DNA of 64,000 bases from Alentia gelatinosa (Eukaryota; Annelida; Polychaeta; Phyllodocida; Polynoidae): assembly GCA_950022655.1 (NCBI GenBank), contig OX465583.1, forward strand, positions 33,631,360 through 33,695,359, written 5' to 3'. This document shows, in pieces, positions 1-12,452 of this stretch (its first letter is position 1; the number at the start of each line of letters is the position of its first letter). The position numbers and the translations under genes were made by a program. The notes below the pieces were generated by a model. The model was not told where the DNA came from. It made no database searches and saw only the letters and a list, made by a program, of their open reading frames with translations.

Positions 1-1221
1 CTTCAATGGATGGAGCGAGAAAGATATAATTCACTTCTGAATGGTGATGCGAGGTAGATCGTGTGAAAATCATATAAAAATCATATGATATTGGTGCCAT
101 TACTGGACTGTTTCAGCATATGATATACATGTCTCCCATATTCTGGCCATAAATTGCATGTGTAACGGGTGGAAGATAAGTTCAACAGCTAGCTCCATTC
201 TATATCAGGTCATGCCGATAGAATCATGCCCTAAAAGTCATTCATATAAAACAATTGAGGTACTTTCTGCCTCTGATAATAGCCTTTGCGTGAAGGAAGC
301 CACAGGACGATTCAGAACCTGATAAAAACATCGCGATGATTCAAGTCAAATGTTACTCCGTGATAATTTAGAAACAATAACTCGGATGCACAACTCCGGA
401 ATAAGGAATGATTGCAGGAAGTAGCTACTTCTTATGAACCCAAACGTCAGCTTTGTTTGAAATGATCCTTTCACCAGAGCTTTAGTCTCAGTATACTTGT
501 ATTATATTACTCAATACAAGGTCAGCAGGGAATGGAAATATTACACTAACAATTAAAGGAATAGCAAAGGCATTTGTTTTTTCGTCTCAGTGACTCTAAA
601 TGAGTTTTTTCTAAATTGAACAATCACATCGTGAATAAAGGTTTTCCGATTCATTTCCATTTTATTTAAAAGAAACAACAGCGCGATACCTATACTAAAA
701 TTTGAAGTGAATGTGTTTGTGGCCCTGTAAATCTCTCCCCTCCTCTGACAGCTGTGATGTAGATTACTTAGGTTAGTACATTTGGTATCATCAGAATAGT
801 CACGCCTTTGTGTCTGTGTAATATTGCACTTTATAAGACAGTGTGTGTCTGGATCTCCACCAGTCAAACGGGTGGTTCTGAGATAGCTATAGAAGCCTGT
901 CTTATCGTAACACCATCAAAGGCCCAGTATAGATTGCTGGCACGAGTTAAATATCACTGTGACCTCGCAGAGTGCTGTGTGTTAGACATAGGTCAGACCG
1001 TTGTGTTCAGCAAAGGGTAGATACACACAGAATGTCATTCATATCTCTCATAGAGATTCAAAGCAGGCCACTGACAGAATACCATTGGTTTGATGTTTCA
1101 TTGTAGATTCAAGACCTGAATGCTACATCTGGTTGTCAACCAGTGCCTATGAACACACACTGACTAACTTTATAGCTTGCAGGCTTAGTGGCGTTCTGGT
1201 CAGAGATCAAGGTGAGCCATG

Positions 1222-1230
1222 GAGCTGCTC
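1222..1230. promoter_or_regulatory. Dyad motif GAGCWGCTC
   Basis: Exact copy of the palindrome with an odd central A/T. On the minus strand it reads ATGAGCAGCTCC. Confidence 0.5.
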
Positions 1231-1439
1231 ATGCTATAAACTGCAACTGTAAAGTACAGTTGCTCATTCAAATTGCTGTAGTTCTTTCTGCTACCAACCT
1301 GATGTGACATTACATGTTTGTTATAAAACATGAGCCATTGACAACTGGGTCTGATGGGAAAGGTCCATGAGAATAAATTTATAGAAAATAAAAATCCTCC
1401 ATGCGTCTTTGCCCTATACGGGAGTTGCCATAGAATTTA

Positions 1440-1453
1440 ACACTAGATGGCGT
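1440..1453 (+). promoter_or_regulatory. CTCF-like site
   Basis: ACACTAGATGGCGT matches 12 of 14 positions of CCASYAGRKGGCRS, with an intact core. Confidence 0.4.
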
Positions 1454-3417
1454 GACCAGCGATGGGGGAAAAAGGAGGTGAGAAAACGGTCACGTCAGGG
1501 GCGTTTTTATTAGCTGCAGGACGTAGTTTTGTAGTGCTTCGCCAATGTTTACTGCCTAATCCCCCGGGTAAACTGCACACATCATATACCGAATTGATGG
1601 AGAAGCAAAGGCTAGAATCGATATACAAACCGCTTTGAGATATATTAAAAAGATTATTGAACTTTCTATTGATAATATAGAAGTAGTATATGGAGGCTCC
1701 AAATAGCCCATACCTCCGGCAGGTGGATGATATTGCCCTCTGGTGTGAAAATGGCAAACCTCTTGTCGAAATCGCCGTATACATCAAACATTAAAAGCAT
1801 ATTTGGAAGGCTATATTTCTGTCAAACCATTTCAGTCTATATTAAGTGAAAAAATCCATCATTATTGTGAAACAGCAGAACCCTGTGGGATTGACCATGT
1901 CTAGATCTTAAAAGGCTTAGTTGTGGGATACAGACTATGTGTCTCTTCCGTGCTAACGACCTTCTGGCGAGTCAGTGTCTCTGTCCCTACCTGTGCCATT
2001 TCACGAGTTCAATTAAAATCCAAATTGCAGTTGGAAGGATCTTCATTTGACATTGGGCTTGCTGTTTGTAAGACCTTTTTGACGGGGAGTGATTTGTAAT
2101 ACTTGTTCGATCCCAATACTGTTTACATGAATATGAATATATGCAATAAGACAGAAAGATATATGCGCAAATACATTATGATCTGAAGATTAAAACCACT
2201 GGTTCTGTTGGGCGTCAGATCCTGTCATTGCAGCTAATTGCAATTTCTCATCGCAGTGAGGCAAGCAATACATAACGTTTCTGTGTCACAGACTTTCAAG
2301 CATTAACACGCGAAAATGACATCAATTCCGCTTGCAATTGGCATTTTTATTTCTGTTTGTTTCATATTGCACAAGAATTGTTCTTTATAGTGAAGAAAAC
2401 GCATTGAAATTCATATCATACAGTGAATAAGAATCACATCGACATTGAAATCGTTTTTTACTGGGCCTTTAGTCTGGTTAAGTTTGTCGTAACAGAACTA
2501 TAAATCTCTGTGCAATTTCATCAAAGTGTGCGCACTGAGGGCGACCATATTTATGAAACAGGTGTAATAGTAGTTGCATTGATATTCTAAGAATAGTGTG
2601 TATAACGCACGCGGAAAATCATTTGTCAAGAAATAAATCAGGAGTTCCGAATGCAGAATGCAGCTCTTTGCATCTGCAACCTTTGTAACCTGTTTATTGG
2701 ATTTGAATATCAATTTCCTCTACGATAGATCTATGAAATAAAGCAGAGGAGCACTAATGGTTTCATAAATATTTTCGCTTTTATAGCCCTGCTTATAAGG
2801 CATTTCGTTGAAGATGCTTTTGTATTTTTGATTTCTGTTGTATTTCCTTCTACCAAATACTACTTTTTATTTCACACTACCACTTCTCTACCTTGTACAT
2901 CGAAGGGCAGCTAATTAAGTTCAGGTAGAGATCAAGACAGGAAGTTCGATGTAAAGTCATACAGGAAATTGTGAAAATAGAGATGGGGGGATGTATGAAG
3001 TCTCAATTTGACAAATTACAAAAAAGATATACTTTTATGTGTGTTTTTCTAGCTGTCCTAGAAACCCTTATCCACGTTCAAAACGTAACAAGAAAGATAT
3101 GTGTCGTTGTTAAATGGCTCGATCGCAAAATACCTTTAGTGCACTATTTTAACAGTTGCCACAGTGAGAGAATGTGGAAAATGTTCAAATGGAAGAAATG
3201 TGGTGTTTTATGGGATAAAACACAGACACCTTTAATTGTTTAAGTCAGAGACAGATTGGCTTCCCGTGCACAGGTCTCCGGCAATAGTTACATCCAAATG
3301 CTCTTTGGTGCCTGAGAAACTTTGAGAAGAATGATTAAAGATGTATTTATACTAACGGAACTAAAGCATCATACTTTTTTCCTGTTAATAAATGGATGTC
3401 TTCTTGTGTCGTTGCAG

Positions 3418-3527
3418 GTGCAGGCCTTCGTCAGTATGACATTGACATCTGCCAGCTGACTGAGGTTGAACCATCCAAGTGATCTCCTGACGCCGACCAC
3501 AAACCCACCCTAACACCGACGACGACC
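3418..3527 (+). other. APBA1: 5' UTR part of the X11/Mint exon
   Basis: The acceptor AG at 3416-3417 follows a T/C-rich tract, so the exon probably begins at 3418; a second AG at 3422-3423 is an alternative. From here to the ATG at 3528 the sequence is untranslated, because a TGA at 3480-3482 lies in the frame of that ATG. An upstream non-coding exon and promoter must lie elsewhere, perhaps before the window. Confidence 0.6.
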
Positions 3528-5821
3528 ATGTCCGATGTGGAGGACGAGACTGCCAAGGTGAAGCGCATCCTGATGGGCGCTTCAGCCGAGCTAGACCGCA
3601 ACTATCCCAAGGTCAAGAATCCTGACCATGAGGCATACATCGACCCTGACCTTTACTTGCATGATATTGGGTCAGCCACCAATGACCTCGACCTGGATCA
3701 GGTTAATGACAACCTTCAAGACTATGACGATAACCTGAGCCTGGAGGTTAATTTTGGTGATGGTAGCTCATGTCGTGCAAGTGACGTGAGTAGTCTCTCC
3801 TTCCAGAACATCGTTCTCGACGACCCCGACACGGTGGACTCGGAGACAGTGGAGCTGGTGACAGGTTCGCGGCGGGACAGCGAGGAAAGCGGGGACAGCA
3901 TACCCAACGACTTCATGATAGACTCCGACGCTCGGACGTTCAGTGGTGCTCTTGAAGATGAGATTCGTCGCAAATCATCGTACCATGATCGAGCTCAGAT
4001 CAGTGACGAAGAGGACAACGATGACTCATACAACACCGGAACTATGAAGCGCAAGAGCAAGCTGAGCGTTGTAGCCTCCAAGAACGAAGGGTATGACGAT
4101 GGTGACACTGGAACTGGGAGTGGCAGTACTGCATGCAATGACCAGAACAACTGCAGTGGTAGTGGTCACTGTGGCAGTGGTGGTCACTGTGGCACGCCAA
4201 ACAGTGAGGTGAAGTCACTGAACGAGGCCTTTGCCAGTCCCAGTGGCAGTGGGGGAAGTGGAAGCGATAGCATTCACGATGTGATTCCTGCCGCCCTAGC
4301 TGCTGTCATGGCGCGTGGTTCTGTCCCACCCCCAACGTACTCTCCAGATGGCCGTATGTCAGGCTCTGCCTCCTCCTCCGTCTCTATTGATGGAGAGCCT
4401 ATAAGCTTGCCTTCCTCCACAGCAGGCATTGATGCACAGATCACCTCAGCCTCTATCACCACCAACAGTAGCACCATGCCGCCACCCATTGTCAGCAACG
4501 CGACTACAAGCTCCTCTGATGCCATACCGCAGATCCAGCACATTCAGATCAAGAAGCGGAACAGTGCAGAAATCCGCAACAACATCCCTAATGTCAATGA
4601 GATCAAGAGCTATGAAGGTGACGCAGGTCTGGATGTGTCGCGATACCAGGGCCAAGGCGCTGTACCCAAAATGAGGAAGAAGTCTCCAGGCCTTGCGAGG
4701 AGGCTTGATGGTGGCCTGGAGCACCCGGGTTGTAGTGATCGCGACACCTCCAGTTCAGAGAAGGAACCAGATCCTTCGGGGGACATTGACACGTCGGTCA
4801 TCAGTGCACAGCGTAGGTTTGAGTCCCAGCTGCGCAATGGTGGAACCTCAGCGCTAGCCACTCTTCAAATGGCCAAGCCCACCCTGCCGACCATACCCAT
4901 GAATGAGTCACTGCAGAATGAATCCATTAAGGAGGCAGAGAACTGCCACAATCAAGATCCCAATCACAAGAACATGGACATAGAAAACGAGTATGACTAT
5001 GTGAAGTATGCACGAATCCAACATGGTGACTCATACGTAGGAATGCGACTAGCCTATTCAAGTTCTAATGACTCTCTTAACTATAAGAATCGAATGGGCA
5101 GTGGTGGTGGTAATGGTGGAGGCATGCAGACATCGGATGATGATCATTACCTGGGGAGTAGCCGTGAAATGTCACCAGAAAAGGGCATCCAGTCAGGCCA
5201 CAACAATTATAGTGAGCAGCTCCAAAGAACCAAGGTCAACGAAGAGAGCCTCACGGAGATCCCGCTGAATGGCAGTGACCAGCTCCAAACAGAGGAGAAG
5301 AAGGATTTCTCCCTGTCTCCTGAAGCTACTGAGTGTGACAGCGCCGAAGTGGAGAGCGTCATCTCTGAAGAGGAGGGGAAGTCATCCACAAGTGGGATGC
5401 CCATGGTGGAGGACGGTCTTTCGAGCAGTCAGGGTAGCGACACCGAGGACGCCTCCATGACCATGGACAACCACAGGCCAGCAGAGATCCTCAAGAGGCG
5501 CTTCAGGTCAGAGGTAGAGCAGGAACTTAACAACCACGCCGCCAACCAACAGCACATGCAATTGCAGCAGGATGACCTGAAGCAGAACCACCGCCATGAG
5601 TTTGATGAAGGGGAGCCCATCGACATGCCCCGATGCTCCAGTGGAGGCTCGTCGCACCAGTCGTCTGAAGTGAGCGCAGCTGCTGATGTCGAGCGACAGC
5701 GAGAAGCAGTCGATATGGCCATCCAGGACATAAAGACTGCCATCGAGAAAAGCAAGAACACAATGCTCAAGTCGCCACGACCAGACCATGGAGGACAGGA
5801 GGAACCCGTGTGGGTGATGAG
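3528..5821 (+). CDS. APBA1: X11/Mint adaptor (APBA1/APBA2, LIN-10 family), large N-terminal coding exon
   Basis: X11/Mint proteins are cytosolic scaffolds with a divergent N-terminus that binds Munc18 and CASK in known members, followed by a PTB domain (binds the APP tail) and two PDZ domains; they act in synaptic vesicle release and polarised membrane traffic. This exon encodes about 765 residues of the N-terminal part only. The diagnostic segment is residues 725-765: REAVDMAIQDIKTAIEKSK, then an SP motif, ending EEPVWVMR. It closely matches the segment just before the PTB domain in vertebrate Mint1/Mint2. The rest is acidic and low complexity: Gly/Ser-rich around 195-228 and 526-534, Gln/His-rich near 670-700, with a Tyr-rich patch at 488-518 that could correspond to the Munc18-binding area (inference). 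The start ATG has A at -3 and an in-frame TGA upstream. The frame meets TAA at 5823, but the donor AG|GTAAGG puts the exon end at 5821 in phase 2, splitting the final Arg codon. PTB and PDZ exons are not in view. Confidence 0.88.
5214..5222. promoter_or_regulatory. Dyad motif GAGCWGCTC inside the X11 coding exon
   Basis: Exact copy encoding Ser-Glu-Gln-Leu in frame. It may be coincidental, being the only coding copy. Confidence 0.25.
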
Positions 5822-7202
5822 GTAAGGAGACATTCATGCATTTCACCTATTTATTATCTCTTCTTAAGCAATTTCATATATACATATTTTTTATTTTATT
5901 TTCTATGTGTCTAAACAAAAATTCAAACAAATGTCACATTGAAACCACCAAGGTCTTTATGATGTTATTTTCTCGCCTCGTCTTCGTCTGGAATGATGAA
6001 TACTTGTCCCCTGGAATGATATGCCTTTTATGGCTGCTTCCTTGCTTACTCGCTGCATACAACGACACTTGTCATGATGTCAATGTATGGCCTTTTTGGC
6101 CCAAGTTTTGTATATCTTTATCATTCATAGAAAGTAATTTATTTCATTACATCGTTTTTTTTATCGTGTAGATGATGAAGCTTGCTTGAAAAGGTAGACA
6201 TTAGACCAGCATAAGCTTAGTGCATTTCCATACTGTGTTTATAAGTATTTTCTATTTCATACGCATTTCTGCAATCCAGAGAGCAGTTTTCTAAAATACC
6301 AATTTTCAGTGGTGCAAAAACCAATAACTAATGTGGTATTGCTTCATTATAACCTATCTAAAAACAGTACAAAAATCGTCAAAGCATCTCCTTAAATCAA
6401 AGGAATTATAATGGATTCAAACACTCATAGATGTCTCGTTCTTAATGCGTCTGGGGATTTGCATCTTTTGAATTATTCATCAATTCATAAATCAAATGCA
6501 TTTAATTTGTATCATGTTTACGAACTAATATGCTGTAGATTTACCACATTAAATGTGCGTTTCCAATAGATTAACTCGCAGAGGCCTAACCACAAGGTTA
6601 ATCCCAGCATTAGATGTTATTTTTATGGCATTGAAATGTCCTCTTGTCACATTTAAGCTTGAGGTGGACCAGATGGTAAAGACATACGATTTACTTTAGC
6701 CTCTTCGTTTTGATACTTCATGTGTGACAGTTACCATTGACCAATATTTTCAGTTTCTAAAGAACAAAAATTAGGGATGCTTTGAAACGCATGGAGACAA
6801 TTAGAGGAGTAGGAGAACAGTCTGACATTATTTTCAGATAATGTTTGTTTTAGGATAGTCAGTGATAGGAGAGACTTAAAAGAGGAGGCCATGCCCGACA
6901 TTTGGATCTCAATTCCTGATCCAGAAAGCTAAAAGTGTCTTTTTACTACACCTACCACGTCCCAAGAATTAGAAATCTAAAGGCCTTGCAGTCATTTATC
7001 ACAGCTAATACGGCCTCAGATCTGCGATCTGTAATGGGAATAATGGGAAGAAGAATGACTCTTTTTTTTCTGAAGGATGACGACTGCAAAGTGTGCGAAC
7101 TGACCCAATAAAACTTAAAAAAGAAGAGAAAAATCTGTAATAACATTTTCATAAATATCTTCGGAGGAAATCAAGCATATATTTTCCCCCCAAGATCATG
7201 CT
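5822..7202 (+). other. Start of the long X11 intron; nothing recognised
   Basis: The intron opens with GTAAGG at 5822-5827. The following 1.4 kb is A+T-rich. Its open frames (5836-6171 +, 6952-7152 -) run straight out of the donor or show no domain, and I treat them as chance. No PTB-domain coding sequence was seen. Confidence 0.6.
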
Positions 7203-7501
7203 TGTTTTGTTTGTTTGATTTAACGATCAGATAACCATTATAGGTCCTTTCCAGACTTTCTCAAGGTTCTCTTACACCAAATGGATGATGATCAAATCCA
7301 TTCAAGTAGAAATTTCATTCCTACATATTTATCAAGGTGAGAGTTCTTTTACCTTTCACATCATATGGTATGAGAAGGATTGGCCTTTGATATGGTAGTA
7401 AATTAAGGAGAAGAGTGGCTGCAGTGGGACTCGAACCCTCCAAGTAGTACAACCTTGGGATTATCAGTCAAGTTCTCATCCAATGAGCTAACTCCTCACC
7501 C
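7203..7501 (-). repeat. tRNA-derived SINE, full length, minus orientation
   Basis: Read on the minus strand, it starts with a tRNA-like head: an A box of the form TTAGCTCATTGG and a B box GGTTCGAGTCCC. The head is followed by the family body (CCAATCCTTCTCATACCAT, then AAAAGAACTCTCACC) and a tail ending GTTAAATCAAACAAACAAA. Three other copies in this window share head and body (36012-36335, 50461-50665, 53656-53971). The clearest copies carry CTTGTAA in the anticodon-loop position, suggesting an origin from tRNA-Thr(UGU); that part is an inference. It is not a functional tRNA gene. Confidence 0.85.
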
Positions 7502-7584
7502 ACAAAGTCCATGCTTTCACCATTTTGAATATTGACTGCATCACTAGAATTATCTTTCGACAGTTTTTATGTATGGAAACCATG

Positions 7585-9230
7585 ATAGTTGACTTGTTGA
7601 ACATCTGTTACTGTAATACAGAATGGGCTGTAATCACTATATTCTAACCAAAACAGTGTGTGTCCATTTCTGCAGAAAGAGGGGATGTGGGCATGAAGCA
7701 AACCTCCTCTTACACGACAGTAAAAAATCTGTGAAAACTGAGGTGAAATTTCTGGGAATGATTTTTTACAACAAACTATCATTCCAACCACACATAGAAT
7801 ATGTGAAGAGAAAATGTCAAAAAGTCCTGAATCTACTGAAGGTGCTCTGCCATACAAGTCGCGGGACTGATAGAGAGAGCTTGATCATTCTCTTCAAAGC
7901 CTACTTTCAATCAAGGTTAGACTATGGATCCATTGTATCAATGCCTTAGACTTTGTCTTGGTGCATTCCAAACCTCTCCCCAAAAGAGTTTGGAAATAGA
8001 GGCTCTGATACCACCACTTGAGCTCTGCAGAGAGAAATTATCTCTACAGTATGCATTGAAGACCAAGGTAAACTTGAGAAACCCCACACATGAAATAATC
8101 TCCAAAAAGAATAACCCGAGACTATTTGAGAACAAACCAAAAGCCTCACCATATGCTACTTCTATCAGAAGTTTCTTGGAGAAAACAGACCTCTCTAAAT
8201 GATCTGAGGGAGCTTACTCCACCAAGCACTCCTCCCTGGCTGGAGAGTAAACCTGGGTTTATTCTTGATCTAAGTAATAACAAAAAAGGTGAAACTAGCA
8301 CTTTCCAGTTCAAAAATGAACTGGAAAAGATAGAGAAGGACCACAGAAATAACATTCCCATATACAGTGATGGGTCGAAAGAAGGACAGAAAGTCGGCTT
8401 TGCTGTCCATACACCAGATGGCAGAGACCAGTGCAATACTGAAAGCCCTACACTGGGCTGGTGTCTCGCACCACAGTAAATTCATCATCTATTCTGACTC
8501 AAAATCATGTCTTCAAAGTATCCTCCAATACTCTCAAGAAACCCTTTGGTAAGAGAAGTTTGAGAGAGGATTACCATTTTAAAGAAAAGAAAGAAGGACA
8601 TATACTATGCTGGCTACTAAGCCACATAGGAATTGATGGAGATGAAGGGACACACAGAACAGTAAAGAAAGCTCTGAAGTTACATCCTGGTACAGTGAAA
8701 ATTCCACACACGGATATGACAACTTCAATAAGAAAATTGACAATGAACTAATGGCAATCTGACTTGAACAGGCAAATAAGAAACAAACAGCATACCATTC
8801 ATTCAACTGTGAATGAGAAGAGAAACTATAGGAATTAAGTCGTAGTGAACAGGTGAAGTTGACCCATCTGAAAATAGATCACTGCAGACTTACACATGAA
8901 TATCTCCTGAAAAGGGAAAATCCCCCATTATGCCAAGCATGCAATGTACCCATAACTGTTCAGCATCTCCTGCAACTGTAAAAGGGTACAAGAAAGTAGA
9001 AGAAAGTACTTGAAAAACAGTAACACATGAAAATGTTCTTTGAAACTATTCCAAAGAAAGATATCATCAGGTTTTTGAAAGAGACAAATCTCTTTGACTG
9101 TTTATAAAATATTTGAAAACATTGAAAAGAATTAACTGAAATAAGTCTATATAAGTGAAAAGCTTAATCATTGATGGTCCCTATATACCCTCAGGGTCCC
9201 CTGGGACGTTAAACCACAAACAAACAAACA
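7585..9230 (+). mobile_element. 5'-truncated, decayed non-LTR retrotransposon (LINE) with RNase H domain
   Basis: This is the 3' half of a LINE of the Jockey/I type. Fragments in several frames give, in order: the end of the reverse transcriptase (KTVCVHFCRKRG near 7650; VKFLGMIF...LSFQPHIEYVKRKC near 7740-7820; RLDYGSIV near 7915); the connection region (GAFQTSPQKSLEIEALIPP near 7950-8010); an RNase H domain with its three acidic positions (YSDGSKEG near 8362, AETSAILKALHW near 8424-8460, YSDSKSCL near 8490-8515); CWLLSHIGIDGDEG near 8610-8650; and a C-terminal zinc-knuckle remnant (CQACNVPITVQH near 8933-8970). The order is right but the frame shifts repeatedly, and a segment after 7948 is missing, so the copy is dead. 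The 3' end (9204-9230) is GGACGTTAAACC followed by CAAA repeats. Jockey, NimbI or a related clade cannot be decided by eye. Confidence 0.85.
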
Positions 9231-10400
9231 TTCTACTTCCACCAACAATGTATGACTTATTTTCCACGAAGCAGTATTGTTTATTACTGTAGCACCAGAT
9301 CATTCAGCAGATGAAAGTAACTATCTGTACTTGATAATATTACATTTAGAAAATCTTCGAAATCCACACTTGGTACCGTGGGTTTCCAGTCGCAAATACT
9401 ATCTCGCTGATCCCAAATGCTAACCTCCCGTATTCAGCTGAAATATTGACTCCAATGGCCGCACACTATTAGGGCCATAAAGTCCCACTCTGGAATACTG
9501 AATACCCACGGGACCCATTGAACAACGATTGACCCTTCACTACAGTATCAACTAAATCCTATTTGCATACAGCTGTAAAGAATGATAATTTTGAACCAAT
9601 TGCAGAATTTATCGGCGATGATAGAGGTTGAATTTACGACGCAGTACTCGGATATCAGCAATGTGGATGCCATAACATATAAAACAGGCGCGGGCGGTTC
9701 TTGGTATGGATGTAATCTCCGCGATTCCCGAAACCCACCCCATACTTTTTCCCTCCCACCCCTCCGCCCAGCCCCGCGTCTCATTTTCCTTATCCCAACC
9801 CCTGTCCCCCCAGCTGTCTGCTGTGGATGGGGTCAGACGGGGGCTCCTTCAACGACAAACCTCCGATCGGAAATACCTCCCAGCCAGCCATCCAAGCCCT
9901 CTCTAGTGGCCGTCTCATTAAAGCCATTAGAGCAATATGTGTCCCCCTGAATGCGAGGACTTTGAGCCCGTAACGTCGACGAGCACCCCCGCCTGACTGC
10001 CTGTTAGCCAGGCCCGTCTTGACCAAACAGCTGCTCTTTATCCGACTAGACGATATTCATAGACCCGCACATTAGGTTCGGCACTGCCAAGACCGCAGGC
10101 GGCCCTTTCCCAACATAAAGGTTGTGAGGTTTTCTGCAAGACAGTCCTATTGATTCCGGACAATTTGAGAATGCCTGCACGGCGATGCTTGTACAGTATA
10201 TACACAGTTCGATAATTCCTTAATAATGATACAGAAGTATGATTGTATGTAATCTACGTTTGGGGTTTATTGGCACATATCAATAAGGGGAATATTATAC
10301 CATCAAACTTATCTTTTGTGTATTTCATTATAACCGACACTGGATTTATGACAAATGTAATAAACATAGCAGTTTATAAGAGATGCAAGTCAGTACATGC

Positions 10401-10451
10401 TGTTGTAGTGTGTGCTTCAGTGTTGACTGAGCGAAAATAAAGCCAGTCACC
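10401..10451 (+). repeat. Short dispersed repeat, copy 1
   Basis: The two ends of this block, TGTTGTAGTGTG (10401-10412) and AAAGCCAGTCACC (10439-10451), recur in the same order and orientation at 38172-38183 and 38205-38217. The middle differs in length by about five bases and in sequence. It is probably a fragment of an unrecognised interspersed repeat. Confidence 0.5.
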
Positions 10452-11251
10452 GACAGTGCCCTCAGAGATAGCCATAGATGTCAGTCAACACTGTCCAATC
10501 CTATCTGGAGCACCATCCAGGTCTCAGCGAGTGACTATGTATACATCTACACACGTTTAGGTTCCGTGGGAAAGCAGCAGAACCACCCCTCCTCACCCAC
10601 CCGTATTACTGATATCACCACCGATACTGTATTACTGGGCTAATAGGCTAAACAGTCCGCAACACATAAAAGGTGTGATTGTTCTGTAAGGCCCTGGGGT
10701 AAGAACAAGCCTGTATTGATATCACCGGCCAACTACCAAACAATAATGTAAGTAGTATACTGAAACGTGGATGCAGGCGCGCCGGGTCCCTGGGCGGGCG
10801 GACATCAATATGCTCTATCTACTGCGGGGTGTGGGACACGGAGGGTTAACTGTGGTGGGGTGGAGATTGTAGATGTTCTTCCACGCCGTGGGAATGGTGT
10901 CTCATTGTGGGCAGATATCACCTGGTAATGACCCACTTACACTGACCAGCGTAAGCAGCGGTGAGGATACAGGTCCCCTGGTTACAAAGTTAACCCCTGA
11001 CAAACCGCTGGGAGTGCTGGATTCTAACAATGAGGCAAACGACGTGACTGCTCTTCCCCCTCTGTTTTTACACCCACAGCTTGTCAACAATTAGAGAATT
11101 ATCTCTAATTTTCTCTTTAAAAAGCCCAGATACTCGAGTAGACTTTTAGCCCTGCGTGGAGGACTGCTTGGTCATTTGTTAATGTCTCTGACTTCTCAAG
11201 TGTCTAGCTCCACCCCTACCCCCTCTGCCCCGAGTGATGGCAGACAGTTAA

Positions 11252-11265
11252 CCGCGAGGTGGCGT
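11252..11265 (+). promoter_or_regulatory. CTCF-like site (CCGCGNGGNGGC form)
   Basis: CCGCGAGGTGGCGT matches the alternative consensus CCGCGNGGNGGCAG except at the last two bases. It lies in a G+C-rich patch. Confidence 0.45.
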
Positions 11266-12452
11266 CGTGTTGGGGCGACATTCCTCCTGGAGTGACGCCC
11301 ACTGATGTAAGGCGGCGCCACTGTCCTAAACGCCCGCTGCTGCTGCCCATACGACTGGGTCGCCTCCGCCCAGCCACCTACACGCCCATACTACGGCGTA
11401 GTTTACCCCTGTTGGGCTCCGGCACAGGGGATGGTTAGGTGTACAGACGTAGACAGATGGTGGGTGTGTTTATCATTACTCACACGAGATACGTAAAGAG
11501 ACTAAGTACTGGTCACGGAAATGTGGACATTTGTGAAGTGCCCCAAGCTGCCCGCCATAAACAACGGCGTTTCATTTGGACCCTTTTTGTATTGTGAATT
11601 TAATTGCAGACAAAAAATCGTTAAACTAGTGACACGTAATTCGTTTGTAAAATGGACAGAGTTTGGATTAAAAGGTGGACGTGGTATTGAAAGAGTTGGA
11701 AGGGATGCTTTGAGAATAATGTGTTTTGCCAGATCTAGTGGCTTATGTTGGAAAGGGCGACCTTTGGGACAAGATATATTTGTACATACAATACATCAAC
11801 CTTTGAATAGTGGCCAGTGTTTGAGGGTACAACTTTTTCGTTCTCAGACGGTGTCCGGTGTTCGTTGGAAAAAGAAATGAGGAGAACCAGGGAATACCAA
11901 ATGGGTAAAGCCTACGGATAGGAGATAAGTGGATGAATACAAACATCCCACTCACTCCCAAACACCCAACAACTCTACACTCCTCACAACAAAACACAAA
12001 GAACACCGAAGGACACAAAGAAAATCAAAATACAAAAATGGCACAACAGAGGAAAACTCAAGGTTGGGTCCAAGAGACCATACCAAACAACGGACCAATG
12101 GGAAGCATCCATACAAGGCTAGAATGCGGGGACGCGCAAAAGCGTGATCACCCTACCCGTTTCTCTCTATTCGTGGTCGTACAGCGTAATGGAATAAATC
12201 ATATGCCGCGTCTTACACACCTAGTGTCCAGTGTTTGTTTAAAAGACACAACAAAGCCATGTAAACGTTGTGGGTTGCTCGTTAATACAGTTGAAGACAA
12301 ATGTTGGGAATCTTCTGGAATTTGATGCCGAGATTTCTTGTATACTTCAAGCTCCCATTATATATTCTTAGACCTAGTCACTGATTGGTTGATCCGACAT
12401 AGTTCCAGTCTCCATGCAAATGAGAGACTGATACACACCATAGCTAATTCTT

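Larger units (their letters stand above)
1..3417. other. Non-coding DNA upstream of the X11 exon (probable intron or 5' flank)
   Basis: No coding region could be supported here. The open frames, for example 808-1020 (+), 1443-1787 (-) and 2971-3243 (+), have no recognisable domain and no convincing splice signals, and they read like chance frames in A+T-rich DNA. The stretch ends in a splice acceptor (pyrimidine-rich 3399-3412, AG at 3416-3417), so at least its last part should be intron. It contains one dyad motif (1222-1230) and one CTCF-like site (1440-1453). Confidence 0.6.
9231..12452. other. Non-coding stretch with G+C-rich patches at 9690-10020 and 11200-11440
   Basis: No gene is supported. 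The 9690-10020 and 11200-11440 patches are G+C-rich relative to their surroundings and could be regulatory; the second carries a CTCF-like site at 11252-11265. The open frame at 11521-11880 (+, 119 residues) and the A-rich one at 11929-12325 (+) have no recognisable domain. A 50-bp block at 10401-10451 recurs at 38172-38217. Confidence 0.5.

Noticed and set aside
5822..5825. Reading the X11 frame to its TAA as the natural C-terminus
   Set aside because: The frame stops one base after a consensus donor inside a conserved segment, and the family continues with PTB and PDZ domains, so the TAA is intronic.
7415..7500. A tRNA gene on the minus strand
   Set aside because: The A and B boxes belong to a SINE head; the acceptor stem is missing and the same body follows in four copies.
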